From Gammaproteobacteria bacterium (GTDB lineage Bacteria; Pseudomonadota; Gammaproteobacteria; Pseudomonadales; JAUIET01), in assembly GCA_030429735.1 (NCBI GenBank), contig JAUIET010000002.1:418414-482413 (forward strand): 64,000 nt of DNA. Reading direction: 5' to 3'. This document shows positions 34,952 to 45,333 of this stretch, in pieces. Under the pieces are notes generated by a model, which did no database searches, was not told the origin of the DNA, and saw only the letters and a list, made by a program, of their open reading frames with translations. The translations under genes and the position numbers were made by a program. Every line of letters starts with the position of its first letter. Position 1 is the stretch's first letter.

Positions 34952-34987
34952 GCCAATGCCACCAATGCCACCAATGCCACCAATGCC
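34952..34987. repeat. Four tandem 9-bp units in the divergent spacer
   Basis: The unit RCCAATGCC occurs four times head to tail, upstream of the divergent DUF3604 and TonB receptor 3 genes. It is in frame with no real gene. Copy number could vary by slippage. Confidence 0.75.
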
Positions 34988-35137
34988 AGCAATTCAGGTA
35001 TCTGTGTTTGCGTTTTTAGACCAATACGGGTGATTGGTGTGTATTTGCCCAACGGTGTTAAAATGCCGGCCAATAACGAGCGCCTCAGAAACCACTGGCG
35101 CCGTCTGCGATCCATCTGTTCACGGAAAACCCGCCCA

Positions 35138-37492
35138 ATGACAATTACGCAAAAGTACGCCTTGATTGCTCCCGTTGTTGCACTGTTCATCCACACCAAC
35201 GACGTGGTTGCGCAAACGTCTGGAGGCGGGTACAACCTGTTGCTTGAGGAGGTGATTGTTACGGCCCAGCGTAGAGAAGAGTCATCTATGCGAACGCCAG
35301 TAACAGTCAACGCATTCTCCGCCGACGACATCGTCAATGTCGGCGCGCTGGACATTCAAGACATGGATGATTTCATGCCAGGCGTTGAAATTGGTGACGG
35401 CAATACAACCCAAACCAGCATCACTATTCGTGGCGTGTCCAGTCCAAACATCAGCAGTGGCGGTGACCCGTCAACGGCCACATTTTACGATGGCGCCTAC
35501 ATTCCTCGTGCGGCAACCACAATGCCGTTCTTTGATATCGAACGCATTGAAGTATTAAAAGGCCCGCAAGGCACCTTATTCGGTCGTAATGCCACCGCGG
35601 GCGTGATCAATATTATTCCGAATAAACCGCGGGAAGAGTTTGAAGGGCATCTAAAAGTCAGAGCGGGCAACTATGATTTGCAACGCTTTGAGGGCGTTGT
35701 GAATGCGCCGTTGACGGATACCATTGCGGTTCGGCTTGGACTTCTTAGCTCTACCAGAGATGGAATTGTCGACAATATTGGTGTGGGTCCTGACCCGGGT
35801 GATGAAGATGTTAAGGCGATGCGTTTGTCAGCGCTGTGGAGTGTGAACGACCGTACCGAGTTTCAATTCAGCTTCGATATGGAGGATCGTGACGAGGCAC
35901 CGCGCATCGCCATCGGTGTTGGTGAATACGCATTCATGCAAAGTGAAGATCCGTTTCTTGGTACCACAGCGCATGATGTTGTGGGTGCTGAAGAAACCAG
36001 AGAACTCCAGGGTTATTCGATAAAGCTAGACCACGAGTTCAGTGATTCCTGGTCGGTGTTTGCAATCTCCAGTTATCGCGAATGGGAAACAACCAATCTC
36101 GAAGAAGAAGACGGTACGGCCGATCCGCGCCGATATTTTGATACCAATAATATTGAAGATTCCAACATCTTTTATAACGAAGTTCGGTTCAATTTTGTCA
36201 ATGACGACCTCAATGTGATTTTAGGTGCAAATTACAGTGAAGAAGAACTGTTCCAGCGCACCGACATCCATCTGTCAGCCGATTCGTGGATGCAGTTTGT
36301 ATCGGTACAGGCCGGTTTCGACAGAAACACGCATCTCTGGGATTTATTGGGTGAAGACGAAGGTATATATAGAATCTTGTCTGACGCGAATGGGGTTGCT
36401 GTGCTGCCGCCATCTTTTGCCGGTACGTTCTTAACCGAAACCATGGATAACACTGGTGATTTCACCAACTGGGGCGTATTCGCGGATGCGACGTATCAGC
36501 TTACGGAAACGATTCGATTAGCAGCGGGCTTGCGCTATAGCAAGGACTCCAAGGATTACACCTGGCAGACCTATCCAACCGATCTGGACTGGCCGGTGCC
36601 GCCGCAAATTCTTGCTTACGATCCAGGGGTTGTTGACGATGATCCGGCAAACGACTTTGATCAGTTTGGTGCGTCAAGATCGTGGAGTAAAGTAACGGGG
36701 CGGCTTGTCGCAGACTGGCAGTTCCAGGAAAAAGCAATGACCTATATTTCTGTCGCCACTGGCTACAAGTCAGGTGGTTTCGATGGTCAGGTGTTCACGC
36801 CTCTTATATCCGGCCCATTTGCGCCAGAAGAAATGCTGAGCATAGAGTGGGGTTTGAAAGGTGATTTTTTCGCGGATCGGCTTCGCGTTGAAGCTGCACT
36901 GTTTCGGCAGGAACTGGATAATCGACAGCGCTCGACAGATACCAAAGAAAGCCCGGATGATCCAACCGCGCAGCCCACAGTGATCAACGGCGACGAGGAA
37001 ACGGAGGGCATCGAGCTGATCACGACGTGGAGCGTTACCGATAACATTCGACTGACGGCGATGGGTACCTATAGAGAAACCGATTCGGTGTTTGAGCGGT
37101 ATTTTGATGCGGCGGGAGAACCGGCTGGCGGTGTGGTAGAGTCCACCCGGTCAGATGCAGATTACACCCTGCGATTAGATTGGACGCCAGCTATCCCTGT
37201 AGGGGCGCTATTGGTTCATATTGACTATATAGTTGATGAGAACGAACAATCACCTACTGATACCATTTTCCTGACTGGTCCATGGTATTTTCAAACCGAA
37301 AAATGGCTGAATGCGCGCTTAGCCTAGAAAAACGACGACGATACGATTGAAGTCGCGTTATGGGGAGCGAACCTGCTGGACAATGAATATGGCGATAATC
37401 CTGGTGGCTTTGTCGCTGATACCCTGGGTGCAGCCCATACTCGAATCGATGACCCGTTAACCTGGGGCATGGATTTCCGCTTCGCCTTTTAG
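35138..37492 (+). pseudogene. TonB-dependent receptor 3, interrupted by an in-frame TAG
   Basis: From the ATG at 35138 a signal peptide (MTITQKYALIAPVVALFIHT, ending VVAQ) leads to a TonB-box-like LEEVIVTAQRREES, a plug with IEVLKGPQGTLFGRNATAGV, and a barrel. The frame meets TAG at 37325-37327 after 729 codons. The same frame continues for 54 codons that read as a perfect barrel end (VALWGANLLDNEYGDNP, and terminal RFAF) to TAG 37490-37492. Context suggests the TAG replaces a Tyr codon by one change. The truncated protein would lack the last two or three strands and the C-terminal Phe needed for BAM assembly. Either a recent pseudogene, suppressed amber, or sequencing error. Upstream in-frame codons from 34658 are not coding. 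Confidence 0.88.
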
Positions 37493-37509
37493 CTTACAGT
37501 TCCGAACGT

Positions 37510-38925
37510 ATGCGAAAAACGAAAATCATCTGTACCATTGGCCCGGCGACTGAGTCGTTTAATCAGCTTGAACAACTGGCCAAAGCCGGTATGAACGTAG
37601 CACGATTGAACATGTCTCACGGAGACCATGATTCGCATGCCCGCGTGATCAAAGCGATTCGAACTCTTAATCGAAAAGTCCATCACCCCATTGCCATACT
37701 GGTAGATACGCAAGGGCCTGAGATTCGCACGGGATCGGTCAGCGACGAATTGAATCTGACCAAGGGCGATGTGATCAGCGTGTCGGTTCGCGGTGAAGAA
37801 GACGTGGAAGCAAGTTCTATTCACATTAACTACGCCGACCTGATCCAGGATGTTGCCATTGGTGACCGCATTACCGTGGATAACGGCTTGATAAACCTTG
37901 AAGTGCTGAGTAAGGAAGATTTGCAAATGCAATGCCGCGTGCTGGACGGCGGTATGTTGGGCAGTAAACGCCATGTGAATTTACCCGGAGTGAAAGTCAA
38001 CCTGCCGGGAATTACAGAGAAGGATAAACGCGATATTCTCTTCGCAGTCGAGCAGGAAATAGACTTCATTGCGTTGTCATTCGTGCGCGACAGCAAAGAC
38101 ATAGATGAGCTGCGCGAGCTGCTGGGCAGCAAAGCCGAGAAAATAAAAGTCATTGCCAAGATTGAAGATCAGGAAGGTGTGAATAATCTGGAATCCATAG
38201 TTGATAGCGCCGATGGTGTGATGGTTGCCCGTGGCGATTTAGGTGTGGAGATTCCAATCGAGAAATTACCTCGTGTTCAGCGCCGTATTATTCGTAGCTG
38301 CGCACAGCGTGGTAAACGTGTCATCGTTGCAACCCATATGTTGGAATCAATGATAGAGAACCCGATACCGACGCGTGCAGAAGTTACAGATGTTGCCAAC
38401 GCCGTGTATGAGGAATCAGATGCCATAATGCTGTCGGGTGAAACAACGATTGGCAAGCACCCGGTTAAATGCGTGGAAATACTTGATCGAATCGCGCGTT
38501 CGATTGAAAACAGCCGTGGGCTTCGCTTCACGGATGATCTCGCCCTGGATAATGATAAGCAGGAGATTGCCTCAGCGGCAGTGCGACTCGCTGAATCGAT
38601 TCAGGCAAAAGCGATCATTGTGCCAACCCGACGTGGCCGAATGGCCAACTACGTGACTAATTGCCACCCGCAAACGCCCATCATTTGTGCGTTCACCAAC
38701 GACAGCAGAACCAGGCGTCAGTTGGTGCTGAATCGAAATCTATTGAGTTACCGCATCCAATTCAGCTCCGACCCTGAGAAAACTCTGAGTACAGCCGCGG
38801 CAATTTTGGTTGAACGGGAAGAGTTCGCACCTGATGATCGCGCGGTAATCATTTCTGATGCCCTGGCAGGCAGTGGTATCGATGCTATTCAGATCAGAAG
38901 ACTCGGTGACTTGCTGCCCGGTTGA
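37510..38925 (+). CDS. pyk: Pyruvate kinase
   Basis: A 471-aa glycolytic enzyme. TKIICTIGPATES (4-16), the Lys/Glu active-site signature VIAKIEDQEGV (about 215-225), MVARGDLGVEIPIEKLPRVQ (about 238-257) and THMLESMIENPIPTRAEVTD (about 276-295) are all present. It converts phosphoenolpyruvate and ADP to pyruvate and ATP with K+/Mg2+. The A, B and C domains are complete and there is no extra C-terminal domain. It starts 17 bases after the end of the interrupted receptor frame, an odd partner for a housekeeping gene, so it may rely on readthrough or a promoter inside the receptor gene. Confidence 0.96.
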   Translation: MRKTKIICTIGPATESFNQLEQLAKAGMNVARLNMSHGDHDSHARVIKAIRTLNRKVHHPIAILVDTQGPEIRTGSVSDELNLTKGDVISVSVRGEEDVEASSIHINYADLIQDVAIGDRITVDNGLINLEVLSKEDLQMQCRVLDGGMLGSKRHVNLPGVKVNLPGITEKDKRDILFAVEQEIDFIALSFVRDSKDIDELRELLGSKAEKIKVIAKIEDQEGVNNLESIVDSADGVMVARGDLGVEIPIEKLPRVQRRIIRSCAQRGKRVIVATHMLESMIENPIPTRAEVTDVANAVYEESDAIMLSGETTIGKHPVKCVEILDRIARSIENSRGLRFTDDLALDNDKQEIASAAVRLAESIQAKAIIVPTRRGRMANYVTNCHPQTPIICAFTNDSRTRRQLVLNRNLLSYRIQFSSDPEKTLSTAAAILVEREEFAPDDRAVIISDALAGSGIDAIQIRRLGDLLPG

Positions 38926-39027
38926 CAGTGTCCGCCGCGTTCGCAATAAGGTTAACGGCAGGTGTTGGCTCACTGCCTCCGGTAAAATCCAATACCCTCA
39001 AAATAGGGTGCACAGAGAGTCGCAGGG

Positions 39028-40215
39028 CTAAAACGCAGCAAGCCCGGTGATAGCCCGCCCCAGTATCAAGGCATGAATATCATGCGTACCCTCATAGGTA
39101 TTCACGGTTTCCAGGTTCAACATATGCCGCATCACAGGGTATTCATCTGAAATGCCATTGCCGCCCAGCATGTCTCTGGCAATGCGCGCGATATCCAGGG
39201 CCTTGCCGCAGGAATTGCGTTTAATCATTGATATAGTCTCTGGCGCTAGTTGATTGTTGTCGCGCAAGCGCCCGGCCTGCAAGCAGGCTTGCAAGCCTAT
39301 AAAAATTTCAGTTTGCATGTCGGCCAATTTTTTTTGCACCAGTTGATTTGCTGCAATGGGTTTGCCGAACTGGGTGCGTTCAATAGTGTAGTCACGTGCT
39401 GTTCGCCAGCATGACTCCGCCGCACCGAGTGCACCCCAGGCAATGCCGTAACGGGCATTGCTCAGGCAGCCCATTGGTCCCTTCAAACCTGATACATTGG
39501 GAAGCAGGTTTTCTTCGGGTACTTCCACGTCTTCCATGACAATTTGCCCGGTGGTGGAGGCACGCAGGCTCAGCTTGCCTTCAATCTTGGGTGCAGAAAG
39601 ACCTTTCATGCCTTTTTCCAGAATGAAACCACGGATATTGTCATCGTCGTCACGCAGTTTCGCCCACACGACAAACACATCCGCAAAAGGTGAATTTGAG
39701 ATCCACATTTTGGCGCCGTTTAACAGAAAACCGGACTCTGTCTTTTTGGCGTTAGTGATCATACTACCAGGGTCAGAACCGTGGTCGGGTTCGGTCAGGC
39801 CGAAACAACCAATCCACTCACCTGTGGCGAGCTTGGGCAGATATTTCTCACGTTGTGCTTCCGAGCCATAGGCATGGATCGGGTACATCACCAGGCTGGA
39901 CTGAACAGACATCATTGACCGATAGCCCGAGTCCACCATTTCTACAGCGCGCGCGGCCAACCCATAACTGACATAGCCAACCCCGGCGCAGCCATAGCCG
40001 TCTATGGTCGGGCCAAGCAAGCCGAGTTCACCCATCTCTCGGAAAATGCTCACGTCAGTGCTTTCATCGCGAAACGCTTCGCGAACCCTGGGTGCCAGTT
40101 TGGATTGCGCGTATTGCACGGCCGTGTCTCTGACCAGGCGTTCTTCTTCGCTAAGTTGCTGTTCGAGTTGAAAAGGGTCTTCCCAATTGATTTTGGGCCA
40201 TGACGGTGAGCTCAT
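39028..40215 (-). CDS. gcdH: Glutaryl-CoA dehydrogenase (acyl-CoA dehydrogenase family)
   Basis: A 395-aa flavoprotein. [19 protein letters not shown] (about 132-150) and [19 protein letters not shown] (about 168-186) bind FAD and substrate. The catalytic Glu is in [17 protein letters not shown] near residue 374; [10 protein letters not shown] and the Arg in the ISD/SSM region are typical of GcdH rather than medium-chain enzymes. It oxidises and decarboxylates glutaryl-CoA to crotonyl-CoA, the final common step of lysine, tryptophan and several aromatic-CoA routes. It is converging on pyk and follows the indolepyruvate-oxidoreductase genes on the same strand, 52 bp downstream. Confidence 0.88.
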   Translation of the reverse strand: MSSPSWPKINWEDPFQLEQQLSEEERLVRDTAVQYAQSKLAPRVREAFRDESTDVSIFREMGELGLLGPTIDGYGCAGVGYVSYGLAARAVEMVDSGYRSMMSVQSSLVMYPIHAYGSEAQREKYLPKLATGEWIGCFGLTEPDHGSDPGSMITNAKKTESGFLLNGAKMWISNSPFADVFVVWAKLRDDDDNIRGFILEKGMKGLSAPKIEGKLSLRASTTGQIVMEDVEVPEENLLPNVSGLKGPMGCLSNARYGIAWGALGAAESCWRTARDYTIERTQFGKPIAANQLVQKKLADMQTEIFIGLQACLQAGRLRDNNQLAPETISMIKRNSCGKALDIARIARDMLGGNGISDEYPVMRHMLNLETVNTYEGTHDIHALILGRAITGLAAF

Positions 40216-40267
40216 ATTAGTTCCTTGATGTTTGTCTATCAGTAGTCTTTCGATGGTTGTTCGTCGT

Positions 40268-41749
40268 TTAAGCCAGCGACGTCATGGCTTTGCTAAAGGC
40301 CGTATTGCTGTCGTCGGCGAGTGCGGCGGCTAACAACGTTGAGATGTCGCCCGGGTTGCCGGTTTGTGTGCGGTTTGCGTGGTCGATTATCTGCTGCGTT
40401 TGCTCGCTGGTGCGGTGGCGGGTAGCACCATAGCCTTTTACCAACCGGCCACACTTTGCAATTTCAATGGCCACGTTAACATCGCGCTTTGCCGCCGATT
40501 TAATCGCATCAAGCCAGCTGTTGATCATCGCACGCTCATGCTGGTAGCCGAGGCTGCCACGGCGAAATCTTCGCAGTGCCGACAACAGCTTAAGTGCAAG
40601 GTGTATGCTGATTGTATTGGTGCGCAGTTTTTTGCCCCCGGAAAATGCGCTCAACAGTTTATAACCCGCTTTGCTGGCAAGCACTTTTGCGCCAATACGC
40701 GCGGGCATGATGGCGCACATTTCTTCAGGGCGAGGTTTAAAGTACTCGGTGACATACATAATATTCGCCGGATCCGCACCGACTTCTTCACGAATGTCGT
40801 CCATTCGTGATTCGCGCAGTTTTAACTGTGCAACGCGCGGAACGTCTTCAAAACTCATCCATAAGGCCAGGTAGCGCGCTGTGAGTTCCGTGAGTTCATG
40901 GTCGTTAGTGCCATCATCGAGTTCGCAAATGCTCTGCAATTGATCAATATAGTCTTTGGCATACTCAGCGTCCTGATAGTCACAGAGTTTATTGACACCG
41001 TGCACGGCTATATCTCTCACACTGGCGGGCAAACGAGCAATAGGGTCTGCGAAGCGATTGTCATCGAGTGCCGCCAGCGGTACAGATGAGCCCGTTTGGG
41101 GTTCAAATATCTGCACATCCCCTGCCTGGGCGTTTTCGAAACCGGCATTGAACGCGGCCAGACTGGCGTCAACGCCTTTGCCTGATGCAGTAATTGCGTC
41201 TACAAAACTCTGCTTGGAAAACGGCAGGCTCGCAGAACCGGCCAGTGCCCCCAACATTACTGAACTGATGACCGATTTATGTTCATCGGCAACAGATTGC
41301 ATGTCGAAAGCGACCAGATCTTTGGCGTAGGCTTTGCAAAGATCGAGTAGAACTGCAGGTTCAATAGTGCCGTCGGCTAGATCGATTTTTTCTGTAATGC
41401 TGTAAACGCGATTGCTTGACGTAATCAACGCAGTTTTGTCGCGTGAGATAAAACCGCGTTGCAGCATGCGGCCTGCCTCCGCAATCTCCGAACAAATCGC
41501 TATATCGATATCACCAGGCGATGGAAACAATGATAGAACCGGGTCGGCCGACGGTGCGTCAACGCGAGGTATCAGCTCTATATAATAGATTGTGGCGCCC
41601 GTGCGCTGCGCTACGCCAGCAAGTGAGGTTGTCTGAGCGCGCCAGCCATTGGCTTCAGCGACATCAATCAACCAATTGGTGAACACTGCACCACCCTGAC
41701 CACCGAGTGCGGCGGCAACAATATTGATTGACTTGAGCGGCGAAGACAT
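40268..41749 (-). CDS. Indolepyruvate/2-oxoacid oxidoreductase, beta (gamma-domain) subunit with C-terminal extension
   Basis: A 493-aa protein from the ATG at 41749, whose first base is the last base of the upstream stop (TGATG). The N-terminal third ([20 protein letters not shown], about 7-26, then [16 protein letters not shown]) is the gamma-domain that receives electrons in 2-oxoacid:acceptor oxidoreductases. The long helical C-terminal part (about 230-493) is the DUF6537-type extension of aerobic IorB-like proteins. With the upstream alpha subunit it should oxidatively decarboxylate an aryl 2-oxoacid to an acyl-CoA. Coupled overlap means 1:1 synthesis. Confidence 0.85.
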   Translation of the reverse strand: MSSPLKSINIVAAALGGQGGAVFTNWLIDVAEANGWRAQTTSLAGVAQRTGATIYYIELIPRVDAPSADPVLSLFPSPGDIDIAICSEIAEAGRMLQRGFISRDKTALITSSNRVYSITEKIDLADGTIEPAVLLDLCKAYAKDLVAFDMQSVADEHKSVISSVMLGALAGSASLPFSKQSFVDAITASGKGVDASLAAFNAGFENAQAGDVQIFEPQTGSSVPLAALDDNRFADPIARLPASVRDIAVHGVNKLCDYQDAEYAKDYIDQLQSICELDDGTNDHELTELTARYLALWMSFEDVPRVAQLKLRESRMDDIREEVGADPANIMYVTEYFKPRPEEMCAIMPARIGAKVLASKAGYKLLSAFSGGKKLRTNTISIHLALKLLSALRRFRRGSLGYQHERAMINSWLDAIKSAAKRDVNVAIEIAKCGRLVKGYGATRHRTSEQTQQIIDHANRTQTGNPGDISTLLAAALADDSNTAFSKAMTSLA

Positions 41750-43896
41750 CAACTGAGCCAGCCAATCACAGTTTGTCGTACGTTCCACATCAGCTTGTCA
41801 AATGCTGACGGGTTGTGGATAACGTCAACTCGCGAAAACGAAGGGCACAACACCGCTGCGTGTGCATTGCTGCCACAGACCCCGCAACCGACGCAACTGT
41901 TGTCAACGTAAGATACCGGGTCTTCGCGTAACGGATCCGGGTTGTCCTTTATGGTCAGTGATGGGCAACCGGAAATCCGAATACAGGCATGATCCCCGGT
42001 GCATGTTTGGCTGTCGACGTAAAAGCGCGCTTTCACTGTGCGCTGCCCGTCATTGATGGCCTTTTTCATCAATGGCTTAACACGGCGTTGCTTGTTGAGC
42101 ATGCATTCGCCTTCGGCAATAATCACCTTTAAGCCACTGTCTTTAGTGGTTAATGCATCGCGAAGCGTTTGCTTCATGCTCTCGATGTCATAGGTGCTGA
42201 TGGTGCGCAACCATTCAACGCCTGTGCCACGGCAGGCATTCTCTATTGACTGAGATTGCTCGCGTTCCAGCTTATCCACGTCCATTGTGGTTGCAATCAG
42301 ATTGGCGTTCATCATCGATGGAATATCCTGGCCGCCTGTAGCTGCCGAATACCCGTTATTGATAATAATCAGTACGCCGTCGTGCTTGTTAAACACGGCG
42401 CTGGCCACACCAGTTGCAAGGCCGTTATGCCAGAAACCACCATCCCCCATTATGCTGATGGATTTATGCGGCAAGGCACTGCGCACGCCTGAAGAGCTTG
42501 CCAGTGATAATCCGTAGCCCATGATGGTGTTGCCGAGATTAAACGGCGCCAGCGTGGCGAAAGAATGGCAGCCAATGTCCGAACTGATATGAAACGGGCC
42601 AAGCTCATCCTGCACTTGTTTAAGTGCACTGAACAAGGGGCGTTCAGGGCAGCCTGTGCACAATCCTGAAGGTCGAGGCGGCACGTTTTTCAGCAGCAAT
42701 TCGAACTCATCATCCTTCAGGGGTGCGCCCAAAGCGTCGATCGCTTCCAGCGACATTGGCAAGTCCAGAGAATGATCTGCCGCGGACAAAAATTGTGTCA
42801 GCCCCTGGAGAATTACGTGCCCGGTGTATTCCCCGGCACGTGGCAGCAGATTCTTGCCGTAAATTTTGGTCTGAATATCACGCTGTCTGAGCAGGGTATT
42901 AATTTCCGGTTCGATATACGCGGGCTGACCTTCCTCCAGCAGCAATACATGTTGCTTGCTCTTGCAAAAGTCAATCACCTCATCGGGAACCAGTGGATAG
43001 GCGACATTTAAAACATAAATTGGTACGTCGGTATTGCCATAGCAGTCGGCCAGCCCTTGTCTTTCCAGAGCGCGTATTACCGTATTGTACGTACCGCCGC
43101 AGGTGATGATGCCCAGGTTTTTGTATTTGCCATCAAACCATTCATTGAGTTTGTTGTTTTTGATGAATTCGATTGCAGCCGGCCAGCGATCAGCAATTTT
43201 TTCTTGTTCCTGACGGTATACATTAGGCGGAAGAATGATCTTTTCCGGCTCGCGCTGCGGGCTTACCGGGTTCAAGGCACTGAATTCAGGGGCCACATTG
43301 TCTTTCGCCACAAACTCACCGGTTACGTGACAACCGCGAATGCGCATCATGTAAAATACCGGCGTATTGCTTGCCTCAGAAAGCTGGAAGCTTTTATCTA
43401 TCATGTCGACAATGCTGGGCAGATTAGGGCGGGGGTCTACCAGCCACATCTGTGCTTTCATGGCGAACGCGTACGTGCGTTCCTGCATGATGCTCGAGCC
43501 CTCGCCGTAATCTTCGCCAACAATCACCAGTGAGCCCCCGGTAACACCAGAGGACGCCAGATTTGACAAGGCATCAGAGGCAACGTTGGTGCCAACGGTA
43601 GACTTCCAGGTGACTGCACCACGCAATGGGTAATTCACCGAAGCACTGAGCATGGCCGCCGCCGTTGCTTCGCTGCCATTGGCTTCAAAGTGAACGCCGA
43701 GTTCCCCCAGAATATCCTGAGCGTCATTCAATACGTCCATCAAATGTGAAATTGGCGAGCCCTGGTAGCCACCCACGTAAGCCACGCCCGACTGCAACAA
43801 GCCTTTGGTAATGGCTAGAATACCCTCACCGGTGAATACCTCGCCGTCGCCAGCGCGTAATTTCTGAACTTCTTGTTTGAACGAGCGTTCGGCCAC
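41749..43896 (-). CDS. iorA: Indolepyruvate ferredoxin oxidoreductase, alpha subunit
   Basis: A 715-aa protein from a GTG at 43896. The N-terminal pyrimidine-domain contains VGGYQGSPISHLMDVL (about 37-52) and YPLRGAVTWKSTVGTNVASD. The TPP site is CTGCPERPLFSALK with GDGGFWHNGLATG (about 495). The C-terminal ferredoxin-like region has only part of the usual Cys pattern: CTGDHACIRISGCPS and CVGCGVCGSNAHAAVLCPSF. Typical reaction: arylpyruvate plus CoA to arylacetyl-CoA and CO2. The gene follows the cyclase by seven bases and overlaps the beta subunit by one. Degenerate cluster motifs suggest an altered electron path, as in aerobic homologues. Confidence 0.88.
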   Translation of the reverse strand: MAERSFKQEVQKLRAGDGEVFTGEGILAITKGLLQSGVAYVGGYQGSPISHLMDVLNDAQDILGELGVHFEANGSEATAAAMLSASVNYPLRGAVTWKSTVGTNVASDALSNLASSGVTGGSLVIVGEDYGEGSSIMQERTYAFAMKAQMWLVDPRPNLPSIVDMIDKSFQLSEASNTPVFYMMRIRGCHVTGEFVAKDNVAPEFSALNPVSPQREPEKIILPPNVYRQEQEKIADRWPAAIEFIKNNKLNEWFDGKYKNLGIITCGGTYNTVIRALERQGLADCYGNTDVPIYVLNVAYPLVPDEVIDFCKSKQHVLLLEEGQPAYIEPEINTLLRQRDIQTKIYGKNLLPRAGEYTGHVILQGLTQFLSAADHSLDLPMSLEAIDALGAPLKDDEFELLLKNVPPRPSGLCTGCPERPLFSALKQVQDELGPFHISSDIGCHSFATLAPFNLGNTIMGYGLSLASSSGVRSALPHKSISIMGDGGFWHNGLATGVASAVFNKHDGVLIIINNGYSAATGGQDIPSMMNANLIATTMDVDKLEREQSQSIENACRGTGVEWLRTISTYDIESMKQTLRDALTTKDSGLKVIIAEGECMLNKQRRVKPLMKKAINDGQRTVKARFYVDSQTCTGDHACIRISGCPSLTIKDNPDPLREDPVSYVDNSCVGCGVCGSNAHAAVLCPSFSRVDVIHNPSAFDKLMWNVRQTVIGWLS

Positions 43897-43903
43897 GGTT
43901 GCG

Positions 43904-44692
43904 CTACCCCGCTACCAGTGCCAGCACGCGCGCTGGGCTGCCGGAACCTTCTTTGATTTTTAAGGGTGGTGCAATGACTACCGCACCTTTGGGGGGCAAC
44001 TGGTCGAGGTTTTGTAACCCGGCCAGGCCGCATTTATTCGCACCGTGCATCAGGTTGTGGCAAGGAAACATCGGTTCCTGGCCAGATGCCTGGCCCGCAT
44101 CTGTACCAACAGTTTCCACACCCACGCCCAGCACCTGTCGCTGTTCAGCCAGAAAAACCACGGTTTCAGGTTCCCAGCCTGGTGTATGGCCGCCATCTTC
44201 GTGCATGTTCAAGTATTCTTCGTTACTGGTTTTTTTCGACCAGTCACTGCGGTAGAGCACCCAGGAACCAGGTTCAATTTCACCGTGTTGCGCTTCCCAG
44301 GCCTTCACAAAATCAACTGTCATCAAAAAATCGGGGTCCGCTGCTGATTCGGCCGAGGCATCAATTACGCAGGCAGGTCCTATAAAGTTCTCAACGGGTA
44401 AGGTATCCGTCGCGTGATTTTCGTGGTCTTTACCAGTTACCCAGTGAATAGGCGCGTCGAAATGCGTGCCAGTGTGTTCCCCGCATTTGAAGTTGTTCCA
44501 GTACCAGGCGGGTCCTTTTTCGTTATAGCGGGAGATTTCTTCTATGTGAAACGGCCATGAAACCCCCCAACCAAATTCGGTGGGCAGTTGCAGCGTGGGT
44601 GTGCTGGGCTCCAGCGTTGCAGTTAGATCTATCACCTTGATACCGCCGTTGGCGATACCCTTTACCAGGTCAAGCAGTGCCGTGTTGCTCAT
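43904..44692 (-). CDS. Cyclase-family (kynurenine-formamidase-like) metal hydrolase
   Basis: A 262-aa protein from the ATG at 44692 (the longer frame adds ten residues). HTGTHFDAPIHW (about 80-91) is the HxGTHxDxxxH metal-binding hallmark of the cyclase/KynB superfamily, and GHTPGWEPETVVFL plus late PMFPCHNLMHG complete the site. KynB hydrolyses N-formylkynurenine; relatives act on isatin or cyclic amides. With IorAB downstream and RidA divergent, a tryptophan- or indole-related degradation step is attractive but not proven. Transcription starts at a palindromic operator shared with the MarR locus. Confidence 0.86.
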   Translation of the reverse strand: MSNTALLDLVKGIANGGIKVIDLTATLEPSTPTLQLPTEFGWGVSWPFHIEEISRYNEKGPAWYWNNFKCGEHTGTHFDAPIHWVTGKDHENHATDTLPVENFIGPACVIDASAESAADPDFLMTVDFVKAWEAQHGEIEPGSWVLYRSDWSKKTSNEEYLNMHEDGGHTPGWEPETVVFLAEQRQVLGVGVETVGTDAGQASGQEPMFPCHNLMHGANKCGLAGLQNLDQLPPKGAVVIAPPLKIKEGSGSPARVLALVAG

Positions 44693-44748
44693 AGTAGCCT
44701 CCAATTTTATGGGTCTTAGCAAATGTTGCCGATGTGGCTTCTGCTGGA

Positions 44749-44772
44749 TTATATTTTAAACTTAAAATATAA
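44749..44772. promoter_or_regulatory. Divergent promoter with MarR-type palindromic operator
   Basis: A perfect 11-2-11 inverted repeat with core ATTTTAAACTTAAAAT. Its ends form TATAAT -10 boxes on both strands (44768-44773 plus, 44753-44748 minus), serving RidA and the cyclase-ior operon. A protein bound here would cover both -10 elements. The core recurs at 48504-48519 beside the MarR gene. Confidence 0.65.
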
Positions 44773-44809
44773 TCTATAGCATCGCTTAACACGCAGCAAA
44801 GGATAAATG

Positions 44810-45202
44810 ATGCACACATCGATATTGCCTGAGGGATGGGTGCAGCCCAAAGGGTATGCAAACGGTGTATTGGCCGAACCTGGTCGCACTTTATACATTG
44901 GTGGGCAAATTGGCTGGAATGAGCAGACGCAATTTGAAACAGACGACTTTGTTGGCCAGGTACGCCAGGCGTTGCTGAACATACGTGCGGTACTGGAGGC
45001 TGCGGGCGCCGGGCCAGAGCACATGGTTCGAATGACCTGGTACATCACCAGTAAAACTGATTACACCAGTAACTTGAAAGGCGTTGGTCAAGCCTATCGT
45101 GAAGTGATGGGCAAGAACTTTCCGGCAATGAGTGTGGTTCAAGTGGTCGCGCTGGTGGAAGATCGGGCAAAAGTTGAAATTGAAGTGACGGCAGTACTGT
45201 AG
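44810..45202 (+). CDS. RidA/YjgF-family deaminase
   Basis: A 130-aa protein. The second of two adjacent ATGs (44810) is six bases after AAAGGA, the first only three, so the second is preferred. LYIGGQIGWNEQ (about 34-45), QALLNIRAVLEAAGAGPEHM (about 59-78) and the C-terminal EDRAKVEIEVTAVL follow the RidA pattern, with the carboxylate-binding Arg in the KVEIE context altered relative to canonical RidA; the active-site Arg lies in the DRAKVE segment. RidA-like proteins hydrolyse reactive enamine/imine intermediates to ketones and ammonia. Its divergence from the cyclase-ior operon suggests removal of an imine in that pathway. Confidence 0.87.
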   Translation: MHTSILPEGWVQPKGYANGVLAEPGRTLYIGGQIGWNEQTQFETDDFVGQVRQALLNIRAVLEAAGAGPEHMVRMTWYITSKTDYTSNLKGVGQAYREVMGKNFPAMSVVQVVALVEDRAKVEIEVTAVL

Positions 45203-45333
45203 CTCCGCCAGCATCGGGCCTGGTACGGATAAAGCTTGCGCAATGGTCAGCAAGCCCGTTATTCGCACATGTTAATGTAGCGTCGCTCATTCGCTCAGGA
45301 TGGGCCGACGTGCAATAACAAGAGGTGCAATCA

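Noticed and set aside
34658-35137. Long N-terminal extension of TonB receptor 3
   Set aside because: The 160 upstream codons overlap the divergent DUF3604 gene and tandem repeats and lack receptor features. The signal peptide begins at 35138.
37325-37327. TAG as pyrrolysine codon
   Set aside because: TonB receptors do not use pyrrolysine, and no pyl genes are in view. Tyr to amber mutation or error is simpler.
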